DNA of 64,000 bases from Epiperipatus broadwayi (lineage: Eukaryota; Onychophora; Udeonychophora; Euonychophora; Peripatidae), in the NCBI GenBank assembly GCA_028023455.1, contig JAQFVV010000032.1, positions 124,001 to 188,000 of the forward strand. Direction: 5' to 3'. Positions 23,940-37,630 of the stretch are shown piece after piece. A program made the position numbers and the translations under genes. The stretch's first letter is position 1. Each line of letters opens with the position of its first letter. Under the pieces are notes generated by a model that searched no databases, was not told the origin of the DNA, and was given only the letters and a program-made list of their open reading frames with translations.

Positions 23940-24480
23940 ACAAGAGTACCCAAAAATAACATCAATTTTATAATAAAAATTATTTATTTATAAGTGTTAT
24001 AAATTTAATCTCTTTCAAATTACTTTCCATTTGATGCAAATACATCAATCTAAATGTGTTTTTTCATTTTTCAAAGTAGTCTGAAAATACCTGTAATGTG
24101 ATGCATATTAATGCCTCTGACATTTTTTCCATCACTTCTAAGTCTGCAAAAAAATTGAAACATTTTTTTTTTACATTCAATAAATTAAAAAAATTGTATG
24201 AAGCAAAATCAAGTGAATATGGTTAATAGATAAGCTGGAATATGCTAAATTTAATTAAAAAGTGTTTCATACTCAAGGTTCTGAGAGATGTCACTTTGTG
24301 GTGAGGAGCTTGCATTCTTTTTTGTCACAAAACAGGATGTTTACATTTTATCTAAATACATAAATGTTTCAGAACTTTCAGATAAAAATGTCTAACCATT
24401 ACAAACTAAATCTGAGAGAAAATGCTTTTTACATCAACAAAACATTGTTTTCACTTTGGACTTCCTGTGTGATGCCTTTT
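23940..24480 (-). pseudogene. Mariner-family transposase remnant, C-terminal half
   Basis: Minus-strand translation across several frame breaks gives blocks in mariner order: NASSSPQSDISQNLEYETLF (equivalent of the NARPH...LGWE region), HIPAYLL in place of HPPYSPDL, then a C-terminal block with VFASNGK (equivalent of CI.SNGDYFEGD). The lower-coordinate end 'gagtacccaaaaata' is a plausible terminal-repeat end. The catalytic Asp before NARPH and the PDL region are not preserved. Family assignment rests on motif order and is moderately secure. The element is dead. Confidence 0.62.
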
Positions 24481-27040
24481 AGGGATGTGACGAATTTAAC
24501 ATTTTAATTAAACCATTTATAAACTTGTTTTTATGGGCTTTTTTGTTATCTGTTTTAAGCATTACAATTTTTTTTCTTTTCAGTTTTTGTAAACAAAAAG
24601 AGAATTTCACATTGTCAAAATTTTCAGCCATTATAAATAAATAAACTGACAAAAATGTAAAATGCACTTTACAAAAAAATATGTTATTCAGCCACAATTC
24701 CACAAGGCAATGTCATTTGGCAGATTGATGCAGAAGGGTCCTACAAGATGGAAGTATCAGCAAAATTATATACTACAACAGGCATACAAACCAGAGAATG
24801 ATTTATTTATTTTAAGGTCCCTCTCACATGCACACACAGTAAGACAGTAAGATACTTTTTTTACATATTTTATACATGCTTTGTGATCCTGGAATTAGTT
24901 CTATATGAATAACATTTTTTTTCAAGTTTCCAAACTATTATTTCATTTCATCAATTATTGGCATATTATAATACTGTCACACTTTGCCTTAATCATAGTT
25001 TTCATTTTACAAAAATTTAAGTTCTGTACAGTACTCTTTATTCTTCATTGATTATTTTGAAATGAAGTAATGACTTTGAACCATGTTTTTGAGAATAATA
25101 CTTTATCATTCTGTACATTGTAATTTCATTTATTGTCTTAGTTAATTTTATTTATTTCTGATTTTGTTTTATTTCTATTATAATACAATAAGGTATTTGT
25201 TTTATTAAATAAAAGTAAATGTCGAATTTAAAGTTGTTTTGAAATTTTCTGATATTCATAAAACAAGAATAAAAGCAAAATTTTTCAAAGAATTATTTTA
25301 TTTCATTGCACTACAATATTTTATATGCACACAGATATTGTAATATGATGATAGAGATTATAAAAGTTTTTTTTAGATTTTTCAAATTTTATTTTTAATT
25401 AAAATTTAAGTTTATACAAAATGAATGTCAATCATTTTTTCTAGTAAGTAGTATCTTAAAAGTTAAAATTTTGAATCATGAGATTAAAGAACTTTTTTAT
25501 GTTCCAATATTTGTAAATTAAAATCAAGATTGCTATTAATAAATATAAGAAATCTCCAAATATCCCATCAGTATACTTATATATTTTCTCTCTCTCTCTC
25601 TTTATTTATATATATATATATATTGTAATGATTGAGAGGATCCATCTTAATAATTGATTATGATATCAGTATATATATATATATATGTTTAAAATATATA
25701 GATATAGATATTAATAAAAGAAAATGTATAAAAACAGATTTTTTTTATTATACTTAAAGTTTGAATTATTTATTAGTAAAGGAAGATGGATATTTTTTAT
25801 TAGTGTGGTGTATATATTTTTCTTTCTAAAATTGATTATTTAACATTTTGTAGTAGAAAATGTTCCATTTTTTACTCTTCAATTATTATGTCCATTTAAT
25901 TTTAGTGTATATTTTATAGTTGTTCTTATTTCCTTGTTTTATTCCACTTTTGTAGTATACATTTGTTATGATTATATATTTGGCAATAATAATGATATAT
26001 GCAGAGTAAATAAACATACTATTAGACAATCACATTGGGAAATGCTAATGATTATAATATATAAAAATGTATAAAAATATTTGTTTGTTAAAAATAAATA
26101 TATTTATGATTTACAGATAAGTGTTTGTTTATTATATATATTTTGAATTGGTCATATTTATTTTAGATATCTGTAAGATTTAGTCTTTTATTTATTTTGA
26201 AACTATTGTAAAATATTAAAGAAAAATTTAAAAAAATGAGTTATATTAACAATAACTTTTAGATCTTTATTGTCTCATAAAAATGTAAGCTAGAATGCCA
26301 TGATGATTAGTGATGCAACAAAGGAAGAAGAGATTGTGCTTGTAATTTTTTATTATTATTGACAATCATGTTAACTGAGAAGGGATAACAAAATTTGATA
26401 TTTTTATTTTTTTTCTTCTGCCTAAATTTTAGTTAATGAAACTTTATCTAGTGTAAATAATATCTAAGAATGATTGGCTATGAAAGACTTTCTAATTGAG
26501 GATTTGATTCATGTTTGCTCTTTATCTTAATAACTAATTACCATCTGAAGAAGGAAAGAAAAATTATCAACAAGTATGCACTTTAAATGAAAAAGTATTA
26601 AAAAAATATACCAATCCTAAAGATTAAGATGAGAATTCTTATGGTAAAAAAATCTGAAATAAATTAGCTACACCTTTTAGTTCATCTTAGTTTAATAAGT
26701 TGAAAGGAAGTTTTAAAGAATGTCAACTTTCATTATTTATAAAATTTAAGAATTTGTTAACTAAGATAAGCTGCCATGTTAATCTGAATCAAGAAGGATT
26801 AAACCTAAACATTTGTAATAACTGTTGAATTTGAAAATAATAATAATAATAGTAAAAAAAAATCAATCAAAATAATTATAAAAAGATTACAGTGTACACT
26901 TGGTTTTTGTTTTTATTTTTTTTAGTTGTCATGACAATCCATCAGATATTTTGTTTTGTTTTGTTTTATCACATATATCTAATATATATGGCATATACAT
27001 AGTACATAGATGGTATTCTTTACCAGAATTTTATTAGAAT
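24481..27040. other. A+T-rich DNA, nothing assigned
   Basis: Contains (CT)n/(TA)n tracts near 25587-25622 and 25670-25686. No coding pattern or repeat match within the window was recognised. Short frames at 24479-24703 and 24662-24850 overlap on opposite strands and have no convincing features. Confidence 0.5.
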
Positions 27041-27177
27041 TTGTGAGACCTTATATATATATATATAATTCTCATTAGTGAAATTGTCAAAAGAATTATA
27101 TATATATAAATATATAGAATTTGTGAGACCTTATATATATATATATAATTCTCATTAGTGAAATTGTCAAAAGAAAA
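27041..27177. repeat. Tandem duplication around a TA tract
   Basis: The unit 'gaatttgtgagacctt' + (TA)n + 'attctcattagtgaaattg' + 'tcaaaagaa' occurs twice, at about 27036-27097 and 27116-27174, separated by a TA-rich spacer. The copies are virtually identical. Confidence 0.9.
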
Positions 27178-27574
27178 TAATTTTGAAAGATAGTTTATTA
27201 TATTAATATTTTATATATTACAAGTGAGTATAATTAAAAAGAATCTCTTTATTCTTTATTATAGTTTATTATATGAAGATATTTATTCAAGTTATTATAA
27301 TTTAGTGGCATATCTCTAATTAGATTCTAACGAATAGATATAATGTACAGAAATACATTAATTGTTTTGTCCAGAATTGAGGATCGCTGTAGCATAATAG
27401 GGATGAGTGTAATTGATTTGCATTTACCACTTCAAACATAAAAATATAATTTAGGAAATATTTAGATTTAGTATAATATAAAGAGAATATTGATATTTTT
27501 TGACAGCAAAGTTAATATGATCCTGCCAAAAAGAATGTCTCTTTGATTTTGAATCATTTGATATTGTCAAATGA

Positions 27575-27717
<143 letters not shown>

Positions 27718-28361
27718 TTAAATAATAAATGGTCTTCATTTAGATATAAATCATAAACATATTGTTACCAAGTATTATAGACATTAATGTCATAAAAATC
27801 AAGTGAAAACCCTATAAAATCAAAATAGATAGTATGCTTTGTTAATTTATTGTTATTATCATTCTTAAAAGAAAAAGAGAACATTAGATCATAAATAAAA
27901 ATATATCACTTGTTTTACTTACTTGAGATTGTTAATTAAATTATTTTTATCCTGACAATATTTAAACACTAATGATCACTTGCACAAACATTAATTAGCA
28001 TTTATATTACATAACATTAATGATTTAGAGATATTAAATAAATTATTTGTTTAGTTATTTTTTGATATAAATTAGATTTAATAAAATATTGCCTTTCTTT
28101 CTACTTTATATTTTGTCATGAATCAAGTCTCTTTAGTTGTTTATTAATGCTAAATCTTAGAGCAGACTATTGAAATATTGAGGGAGATAATAAAATTGAT
28201 TATGTTCTTGTTTATATTATGAGTTTGACTTAATTAGTTTTAAGATGTTATTTCTAGACCTAGTCTATAAACTTCCAGTAAAGTTGGACACATAGTCGAG
28301 AAAGCTTCTTGTTCTATGTTTGTTTATTATATAACTAAAAGGCCACTTTTCTATAAAGATG
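27718..28361. other. A+T-rich DNA upstream of the hAT element
   Basis: I see no gene or repeat here. Confidence 0.5.
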
Positions 28362-28369
28362 ATCTAAAT

Positions 28370-30881
28370 CAGTGGTAGTCAATTTGGTTCCTAAGGTCCA
28401 CTAGTGGGTATTCCAGCCTTCATGGTGGGCAGTAGGAGTTTTATCTGATACTGAAGCACTTTTCTTTTTTTTTAGTTTGACTTTTTAAAAAATGTCATAG
28501 CATTTTTTTAAAATATTTTTGGTTTCATAAAATTCCCCATGACAGTTTAAATTTCTGAAAATATACTATTTGTATCTCCCACACATAAGTCTAGTTCATG
28601 TTAGTGCCACTGCTAACAAAAGATCCTTGTCCCAGAATAGCTCATGCATTCTCCCCCACCCAATCCACAATGCATGAGAATCATGCACAGATGATGTTTT
28701 ATGGTTCAGGTTCTTTTGTTTGCAGTCAAATTGGTCAGTATGCAGTTAGATTTGTGAGAATAAGCATGTGCCTACAGCTTCAAACAAAATATTATGAAAT
28801 ATTGTGAGCCCATGTCTCAAAAAGAAAATATGCTCATGGCTATTTACCAAAGTGTCTAATGATGGGTTTAGAATATGTTGTCAATAAACAACACCCAATG
28901 TGTTTATTGCATCATAAAACATTATCCAATGAGGCAATATATCTAAGTCAATTGTGAGAACATCTTCTTACAAAGCATCTAAATAATAAGGACAAGCCCA
29001 TTGAATATTTTCAGGAAATATATAAAAAATTTCAAAATCGTTCAACAATCGTTGCATCATTTAAGAAGCAACATGCAGTGAATGAAGATAGATTAATTGC
29101 CTCATCACTTTTCACAATTAATTGCAAAAAGTGATAAAAACAATAATATTGGAAAAACTGTAATAATACCCTCTACAAAAAAATTTATCTCAACAGTAAT
29201 GCATCAAGATATACCTGAAATTTTTAAAATGTTGCTCCTAAGCAATAGCACAGTAAAGTGATGAATTGAAGAAATGGCAGTTAATGTTAAAAAAAACCTA
29301 TAAGTATTCTCCAAACTCTTCTTTTTTCATGAAATTGGAGGAGTCTACCAATGCTTTATTGATAATGAAAACAATACATTATGATAAGAAGTGCTATTCA
29401 CAATAAATCTCATTTCAGATACAAAAGGAATTATCTATATTTAATACTGTAAAATCATACTTTACAAAAAATAATATTCTTTTGAATAATATTATTGCAA
29501 GCTCTATTGATGAAGCACCATCAATGGTAGGCCACTATCATAGATTTGTTGCTTATTTGAATGAAGAAGTGCCAAATGTTTTATGTATTCATTGTGTGGT
29601 GCACTGACAACATCTTGAAGAAAAACATCTAAATACAAGTCTCCCTTTATCATTAACTATAATAATTTGAGCCATAAACAAGATCAAAACCAATGCAAAA
29701 AATTATAGAATGTTTCAACAGCTTTGCTAAGACAATAATGAAGATTTTAATATGTTACTTTTGCACTCATATGATTAGTGGCTGTCAAAGAGCATCTCTT
29801 TGGCTCATTTTGTAGCATTATATGATAGTCTTGTACAAGTTGTTGAAAGTAATTATGAGACCAATCTATGTCAACAGTTAAAAACAGTAAAGAATAATGC
29901 CTTTTATTTGGCAGTTATTTTCAAGAGATTTAATGATGTCAATTTGCAGCTTCAAGGAGCTAATAAAACTCTTATAGGTTGCCAAAATATTGTGTCATTA
30001 TTTATTGACAAACTTGAACTACTTCATTATAATCTACTGAAGAGAGAATTTCATCAGTTTCCAGAATTATCATCTATAAAAGATTATGTAACTCCAGATG
30101 ATATTGACAGATTCAGTAGCCACCTCGATAAACTTACATTGGACATGGAAAAATGATTTGAAGATATTTTGAAATTGAAGGTATTTTGGCTGGATAAAAA
30201 AAAATTTCTGCAAATATTGAAAAGGCTGCTACAACTTACCAAGAACTGTTACAAATTATTATATGAAAAAAAAGTAAACAAAAATTTGATAGTGATAGAT
30301 ATGAAAACCTATGGCAAAATAAAAAAATGCCTGTCTTATATTTAAATATGTGGAAAATGATATTCACTTTATTGATACCTTTCCCTACCTCATATCTTGT
30401 GGAATAAGTCATTAGTACTGTTAATCATATTTTGACCAAAGAAAGAAATTGCCTGAATATTTCCAAAAGAGGAACCTTCATTTGTTCCTTACAAAAATTG
30501 AACCAGCCAATATTTAATTTCACAGCGTCAACTTCAGGGATCTCATTAATAATTTAACTAATTAAATGTAATTTCATCAGAATTCATGCTTCTATGCATA
30601 CAAAGTATAAATAAAAAGATAGATTTAACTACAGTAACTTGTTTTATAAAGATTTATTCTGCCAAACTTAGCAAAAGTCCAATATAAAGTATTTGGTAAG
30701 TAATTATTATTATATTTTTTAGTTTGCTGTAATTCGGCTTTATAAATTTTATAAAATAAAGTTACTTCCCTACTTTATAAATGACCATTACTTTGGAATG
30801 GATGGGTGGGTGGTTAGAAAATTTTACTACTAACAGAGATACAAAAGTGGGCAGTGAGTATAAAAAGGTTGGCTGTCCCTG
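28370..30881 (+). mobile_element. hAT-superfamily transposon with intact 8-bp target duplication
   Basis: The element starts CAGTGGTAGTCAATTTGG; the reverse complement of its end is CAGGGACAGCCAACC, imperfect hAT-type terminal inverted repeats. It is flanked on both sides by ATCTAAAT (28362-28369 and 30882-30889), the 8-bp duplication expected of hAT. The 2.5-kb interior carries a decayed transposase, listed separately. Both ends are complete, so this is a full-length but dead copy. Confidence 0.92.
28598..30545 (+). pseudogene. Decayed hAT transposase (ZBED/FAM200/SCAND3-like)
   Basis: Blocks in order, across frameshifts and stops: a BED-finger-like remnant (QCVYC, about 28895-28912); INNIIASSIDEAPSMVGHYH then FVAYLNEEVPN and CIHCVVH (about 29490-29608); INKIKTNAKNYRMFQQLC (about 29675-29730); the 118-codon open frame 29800-30156 with LAHFVALYDSLVQVVE, YLAVIFKRFNDVNLQLQG and LLKREFHQFP; and a C-terminal hAT dimerisation block with FPTSYLVE (about 30380-30405) and LTKERNCLNISKRG. 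Order and motifs match the domesticable ZBED5/FAM200/SCAND3 lineage of hAT transposases. Several in-frame stops (for example directly after FPTSYLVE) show it is not functional. Confidence 0.88.
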
Positions 30882-30889
30882 ATCTAAAT

Positions 30890-31262
30890 GTATGGAATTT
30901 AAAGAGGCATTTGAAGTAGGACATTTTTACATAGGATTTAAAGAACTAACTTACTTATTCTCTTTCATTTCCAGTTATATACTATTTTGGTTTGAGCTAT
31001 TTTTCCCTATTTTAATATTATTATAATTGGGCATTAGCAAACTGGAATCTTTCAATTTTGTTGAACCATTACAAATTGCTGACCAAATATGTAGAATATA
31101 ATAAAGATTATATCATTATCATCATATGTTCCATTTCAATTTAGCTTTCATTTGTGGAGCATATTTTTTAATAAAGCTTTTTGCCTTTTATTTTACCATT
31201 TCAATGTGGTGAAATTTGTGAGGAATACTGATTAATTAAGTTGAACCTTACCCACCTGTACC

Positions 31263-31264
<2 letters not shown>
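30890..31264. other. A+T-rich DNA between hAT and element C
   Basis: No gene recognised; it ends at a (TA)n tract. Confidence 0.5.

Positions 31265-31307
<43 letters not shown>
31265..31307. repeat. (TA)n tract abutting element C left copy
   Basis: About 20 TA units run directly up to the TGACCTTCTG end of element C. The inverted copy also abuts a TA tract at this end (52636-52704). Confidence 0.95.
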
Positions 31308-31308
<1 letters not shown>

Positions 31309-31477
31309 GACCTTCTGAATAGGCACAAGTAATTAAATCATACTGTGTCAGTGGTGAAGAACTGCATTTAGCTATAAAAAAAAAAGTGAAATAGCACTAA
31401 AATTTTAGAATTTTTTTGTTAATGGTCTAAAACCTTATGTTAGAGTTGCTTATGAATGTTAGTTGAGTTTTATAAGC

Positions 31478-31967
<490 letters not shown>

Positions 31968-34948
31968 TTGATTAAGTATCTAATGCAAAAAAGAGGGTGG
32001 ATTATTACAGGAATTGCTGATAGCAAGTTAAGTTGATGTAAATTTGTTTTATTTATTTGTAGAATAGTGGTTGGTATTTGTTTAAATGGTTTTCTGATCT
32101 GTTTATTCATTGGAACACCCATCCATGTATAAGTAATATAATCAGTGGAGTATATTTAACCCATAGCCACATCAGTCATATATTAGTCAGAATAATTTAG
32201 TATTCATATAGCAGCATATGTGTATGCATGTATGTCTGTATCATCTTTTAATTTCATTTTCATATTTAATTACAATATAGAATTTTATATTTCACAATAA
32301 AACATTTAAAATTACAGCAAATATCTCTAATAACAAATGTAAATATATTTTAAGTGATTAATGGATATCTGGATTAGTGAATCATTTGACAATATTAAAT
32401 TGTGTTATCGATTATTTTATTTACTCGTTAATTAATATTTATTTATTTCAAAAGTGTAAAAATTATTTTTATTTATTTTATTTAATTTGATTTAATTTAG
32501 AAAATCAAAATGATTTTTTTTTCCGAGAAAGGATTTCTTCAATATTTATTGTTTAATTAATTAAGTGCAAAGGATGGAGCTAACCTTTGGAGGATAAGAT
32601 GGCCTCTTAATTGATGGAAAGGAGATGTATTTAAGTGGTAGTCATTATTATTCATTCAGTCATTCATTCATTATCTGGCATTATTATTCATTCTGCTTCT
32701 GCCACTTCTTCTTTATGCATTTTTTAAATCTCTTCCAGAAATCAAGTCAGTTAAACTACAAAGTGTAAATTTTTAAACATTATTTTCTTTATAAAATTCA
32801 GTGTGGGAATTTTAGCTACTAGACAGCTTTAAGAAAGGATGTCAGGCTAATTTAAACAAAGGGTATATTTTCTTCATTTTGTCCACTAAGTTAAACATTA
32901 AATTAACCCTATCATTTTAAAGTGTATTTATATGCTGATAATTTTAATCTACTTTGTTTGCCTATGTCTTTTATTATTATTAAAAAAATGATATTGTGTG
33001 AACTTCATAGTCTTTTAAGGAAATTGTGTGAATTTTATAATCTTTTAAGAAAATTTATGTAGGACTGTTTAACAAAACCTACCATAGACTCTCAGTTTCA
33101 ATTCTCTTCTAATTATGTAAAAGTTAAGTTTAAAATGAAAAGATGCATATATAATTTATTGTGCTTCTGCTTATTATTATTCATGCTTGTAAAATACTTT
33201 ATTAATGAAGTGAAGGTATGGCTTACAAATAATTAACTAATTACTAGTGCTTATTTAATGTGTACATGTTTAAATCAAGTAGAAGGACATTAACATTACA
33301 TATTTCTTGTTCTCCTTGGTATGTGGACTTGTTATAAAAGAAAAATATTATTGCTTAAGGAATTATAGATTTACATAAATAATTAATTAGCAATGGACCA
33401 AAATAATTATTTTTGTGACAATTTATAAATTTTAAGGCAAGCTGATATTTTTTTGAAAACCTGATAAAGTTACTGCTAAATAAATTAAAAATTTCCAGAA
33501 TTAATTAAATGATAAATATAAAAAAATACATAGCTGAAACTATCTATATATATCTTGATCATTATTATAAAAGTTTATTACTCATGCACTATATTAGTGA
33601 ACTCAATTAGTTATAGCTAAGAACATTTGACACTGCTGAATTAAACCTGAATTGTGAATGATTGTCCTATAGGAATTTGTCTCCATGTTTACTAACACAT
33701 ATTCATCTGAAATTATCATTCATGTCTTCGCGTTGTTCAGGAAACTTTATGTTAAAAAACAAAACTTTGCAAGTGAATTTTTTTTAAGTTAAAAGAAGAG
33801 TGATTTTTTTGCTTTGTTGCTATTGATAAGCTCCAGACAGATAGATAGGTTTATCATTTATTATTTATTCTTTATTTGCTTGTTTAATTCATGCTATGTC
33901 CTTGACTTTGAAATATCTCAGATGAGTGTATTGTAAGTCACAATATGCCAGTAAATGATTATTATTTAAATAGAATTTCTTACCTATGTTATATATACAC
34001 TTTTGTGTATTTTATTAAAGATATATATATATATTATTGTCTTGAAGTGAGCAAATTGGCTTAGGGAATAATAAATATATGAAAAATAAATATTGTTATC
34101 AGAAACAGTGAAATTTGTTGACAATAACTATTGTCATTTAAAAAAAATTTTAAAACGGCCAATAATTTGTCACAAACTAAAAGTTTTATTTTCAGTTTAT
34201 CATTTACTTTATCATAATATTCATGTATTATATAATTTGAAGTTATTTTCGTGCTCTTATTTATACGTATGTGTGTCTGTCTTATGCATTTATTTCATAT
34301 AATTATTAAATATTCAGTTTTATGAATGTTTTTTCTTCTGTTAATTTCAGATAATGCTGTATGCTAAAAGAAGTGGTAGAAATAGTGTCCAATCTGTGTA
34401 TGTGTATTTATGTTTCAATGTATAGAATAAAATGTATAGAGTATCTATGAAAAAGAAAGTTATTTGTGATATGTTATATGTAGATTGGGATTGAGAACTC
34501 TCTCCCTTAATATATCTAAGTATTTGCCATGAGTGAAGTATATTCCTAGATTGTGTACATATGCATTATAAAAATGATATTTTATGAAGTTGAGTAGTAT
34601 ATGTCCCCTTTATTCTGGTGGTGAGACTGAGTTTCACACCAATAGTTTACCTCAAAGTTAGGTGGGGATTCATTATTTGTTGTTAGATTTATTAGCTAAG
34701 AAGTTTGTTTATTCCTCACATGCTTAATTTTTTCTCTTGAATGTTTATTTTTATGTTATCATAGAATCATAGCTGTATGTAATGTACTTGGCAGTTAAAT
34801 AAATGGTGAGATTAAATTCTTTATGAAATATTAAAGCAGAAATAGTATTATATTTGTTGGTTGGTCTATGGTATTGTCCAAATTATCACACTTTTTAATA
34901 ATTCATAAGTAAACTAACAAAATGTAAATATATTGATTTTTGTCTTAA

Positions 34949-35713
34949 TCTATTGAATGCATGACTCGTCTAAAAATGAGAAGATTTGATGTCACTCTAA
35001 ATCGGCTACTTTTTATCCCACGTATACATATTATATGTCATTCGAAAGAAAATCAAAAGTTCTGTAAGATGGTGCCCTCTTCAGAGTTATTTTACAAGTA
35101 AAAAATCAATAAAAATGACCATATATGTCAAACAAAACCAAAGCACCGCCTCCTCACCAACTTTTCTTGAATCTTATTGACTGTCCTACTTCTGTCAGAA
35201 AGGGAAATGGCTGCCAAAAAGTAAAAAGTTACGTTCGTTTTGATTTTTATTATGAAAATGATAAATGAATGTTTACAACATTTTAAACAATATTTGAATT
35301 GAATTACAAATTATTATTGGTAAAATAATACTAAAAATCAAATTATTTTAGAAAAATTGTTAAGATATTACCAAGAATTATTTATTTATTGCTACATATT
35401 GATCATAACGTTAAAGTGAAAAAAAAAAGATTGTGTCAGCAATCTTTTTTGGTTGGTTGAATAGCGGTTACTTTTATTTCACCGCAATTGAATATTTTTT
35501 AAATTATAAATCAAATTTTATTTTTGAAAAGACTTTCGTTTGCTTTTGTAATCTGACAATTCAGTAATATACTTTTTACAAACGAAACTAACGTATTTAT
35601 ATTATTAAAAGTGATCTATTTTAACAATAGATTTTGTTAAAGTTGTGAGTTGGCCAATTACAAGTTTTGATTTTTAACTCATTCATCTAATTAAATAATA
35701 ATCATTGAAAGGG
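34949..35713. mobile_element. Element D copy 2: TTAA MITE inserted in element C
   Basis: Flanked by TTAA (34945-34948) and TTAT (35714-35717). The ends TCTATTGAATG and CATTGAAAGGG are imperfect inverted repeats of the form CCCTTTGAATG. The orthologous position in the inverted C copy (complement of 49304-49307) is an uninterrupted TTAA followed by matching flank, i.e. an empty site. Homologous to 21180-21924. A conserved 'gttggccaatta' near the 3' end contains a CCAAT box. Confidence 0.87.
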
Positions 35714-37124
35714 TTATTTATACTATAAGATGTGACACACCCATAATGCAAATAATCTTGCAGACCTGAAAGTATAATATTGTTAAATTTATACATCAGG
35801 AATTAAATATTTTGAATTATATCATGTTAATTTACTGCAAGCTTTAAATCATCAAATCATCAGGATAATTACTTTTATTTTTGAATACGTGAAGAGTATA
35901 GGTATTTAAAGGAATTATTTGATTGAGCTATTTAAGGTTACTCTCTTGACAACCAAAGTTTATTAATTTGTTTTATCCTATTAATTGATAGTGTGACCTC
36001 TCCAACTTGTATATTTCTGCCCATAATATAATATTTAATTACCCAGTGTTGTTTGCTAATAAAAAAAGATGTTAGAGTTAATTAACAGCCTAAGAATATT
36101 CAGTCAGAATATGAGGGCATTATTGTATTTGTTAATTCATGTCTTGTAAACGTCTAGTCAATAAATGATAAAAAGTGTATCAAAAGAGATATCAAACCCA
36201 GATTAATAAATGTGTGTAAAATTTAAAAATTAGGACAAATAGCCTCAATGTGAATTAATTATATCTATTTCAATTGTAAATGTAAATAAATGCTTTATTT
36301 ATTATTCAAAACTTTGTCTCCAGTTGTTGTTATATGCATTCATATTCTAGTTTCCACATTCTACATATCTATTACAACACAAATGCATTACTTTGTAAAT
36401 TTGATAATAAATGTACTGAAATCTGATAATATTGTTCTCTTGATCCAGACATTATATGAAATACTTTATCATTTGGTAAACTTATGAAAAAGGTTGCATA
36501 CTTAGTTATTATTTAGACAATGATGTGAGATTAAAAAGGTACCCTATTTCTTTCATAGTCTAATTGCTAGTCCAGCGAAACATCACCCAATTTATTCTAT
36601 TATTATTTTTATTACAATAGTTATAAGTTATTGTGTAATAGAATTTCATTAATCAAATAGTATTAAAAATTCCCTGAGATCTGATTTCCTAGTTCTAAAT
36701 TAATATCAATTTAGCTATTTAGATTAAGACATGCTAGATAGTGGAGTTATTCAATATCATGTTTTTATGTTAAAGTTATATTGTAGTTAAGCTATGAGTG
36801 TATTTAGATGAGGGAAGAGATCAAATGTAAATTATAGTTTATTAGCTTGAATAAGTATTGTTTCCATCATTTGGTTGATTAATAAATGAAGCATGTATCT
36901 TATTTTATTCATCAATAATATTTCTTTTTTCATTTATTTACATTCTGTACATTCTTACTTTCTATAACCCTCCACTGAGCTAAGCTATAAATCACGCATA
37001 AGTAGAAGCATATCAGTATTAATTCAAAGCAATATATAATTGTTAACTTATTCTATTCATTAATAGAATTGGTGTCCTGGGAATTTGCTCATATCATGTG
37101 TGGGATTGGTGTTGAATTGGGAGG

Positions 37125-37200
37125 TTATATATATATATATATATATAGTAACCTTTAAAAAGAAAATTGTTACTATATATATATATATATATATATAGTA
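37125..37200. repeat. Duplicated (TA)n with 'gtaacctttaaaaag'
   Basis: (TA)n + 'gtaacctttaaaaagaaaa' occurs twice in tandem with a short 'ttgttac' between. It abuts the right end of element C copy 1. Confidence 0.92.
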
Positions 37201-37204
37201 ACCT

Positions 37205-37630
37205 TTAAAAAGAAAAAAGAGAGAGAGAAGAGAGGGGGTAAAGAAAAGATAAAAATAACGAAAAGAAAGAGTCAAAGAAATGAGAGAGAGAGAAATGAAG
37301 AGATAAGATAGAATGAAGTAGAAGGATGATGAAAGAGAGGGAGAGATGATGATGAAGAGAGAGATATGAAAATAAGATGGAAAAGAGCAGGAGTGGAGAA
37401 ATGAGAGAAAGAAATGATGATGATGATGAAGATGGAATAGAAATGAAAATGAAGATGAGATAGAAAGATAAATTATATTTATTAGTAGAGAGACTTTTAA
37501 TCTAGAAGAGATGAAGATGAGATGAAAAAATGAAATTATAATTAGTGAGAAGAGAGAGAAATGAAAAGAAATTATTATTAGTAGAGAGAGAGAGGAATAA
37601 AGATGAAATGATATTCAATAGAGACTCTTA
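37205..37630 (+). repeat. Purine-rich tract of about 420 bp
   Basis: The + strand is overwhelmingly A and G ('gagagagaag', 'gatgaagatgg', 'gagagagagaaatgaa') with few C residues. It is a degenerate (GA)n/(GATGA)n region. Reverse-strand open frames through it are artefacts. Confidence 0.9.
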
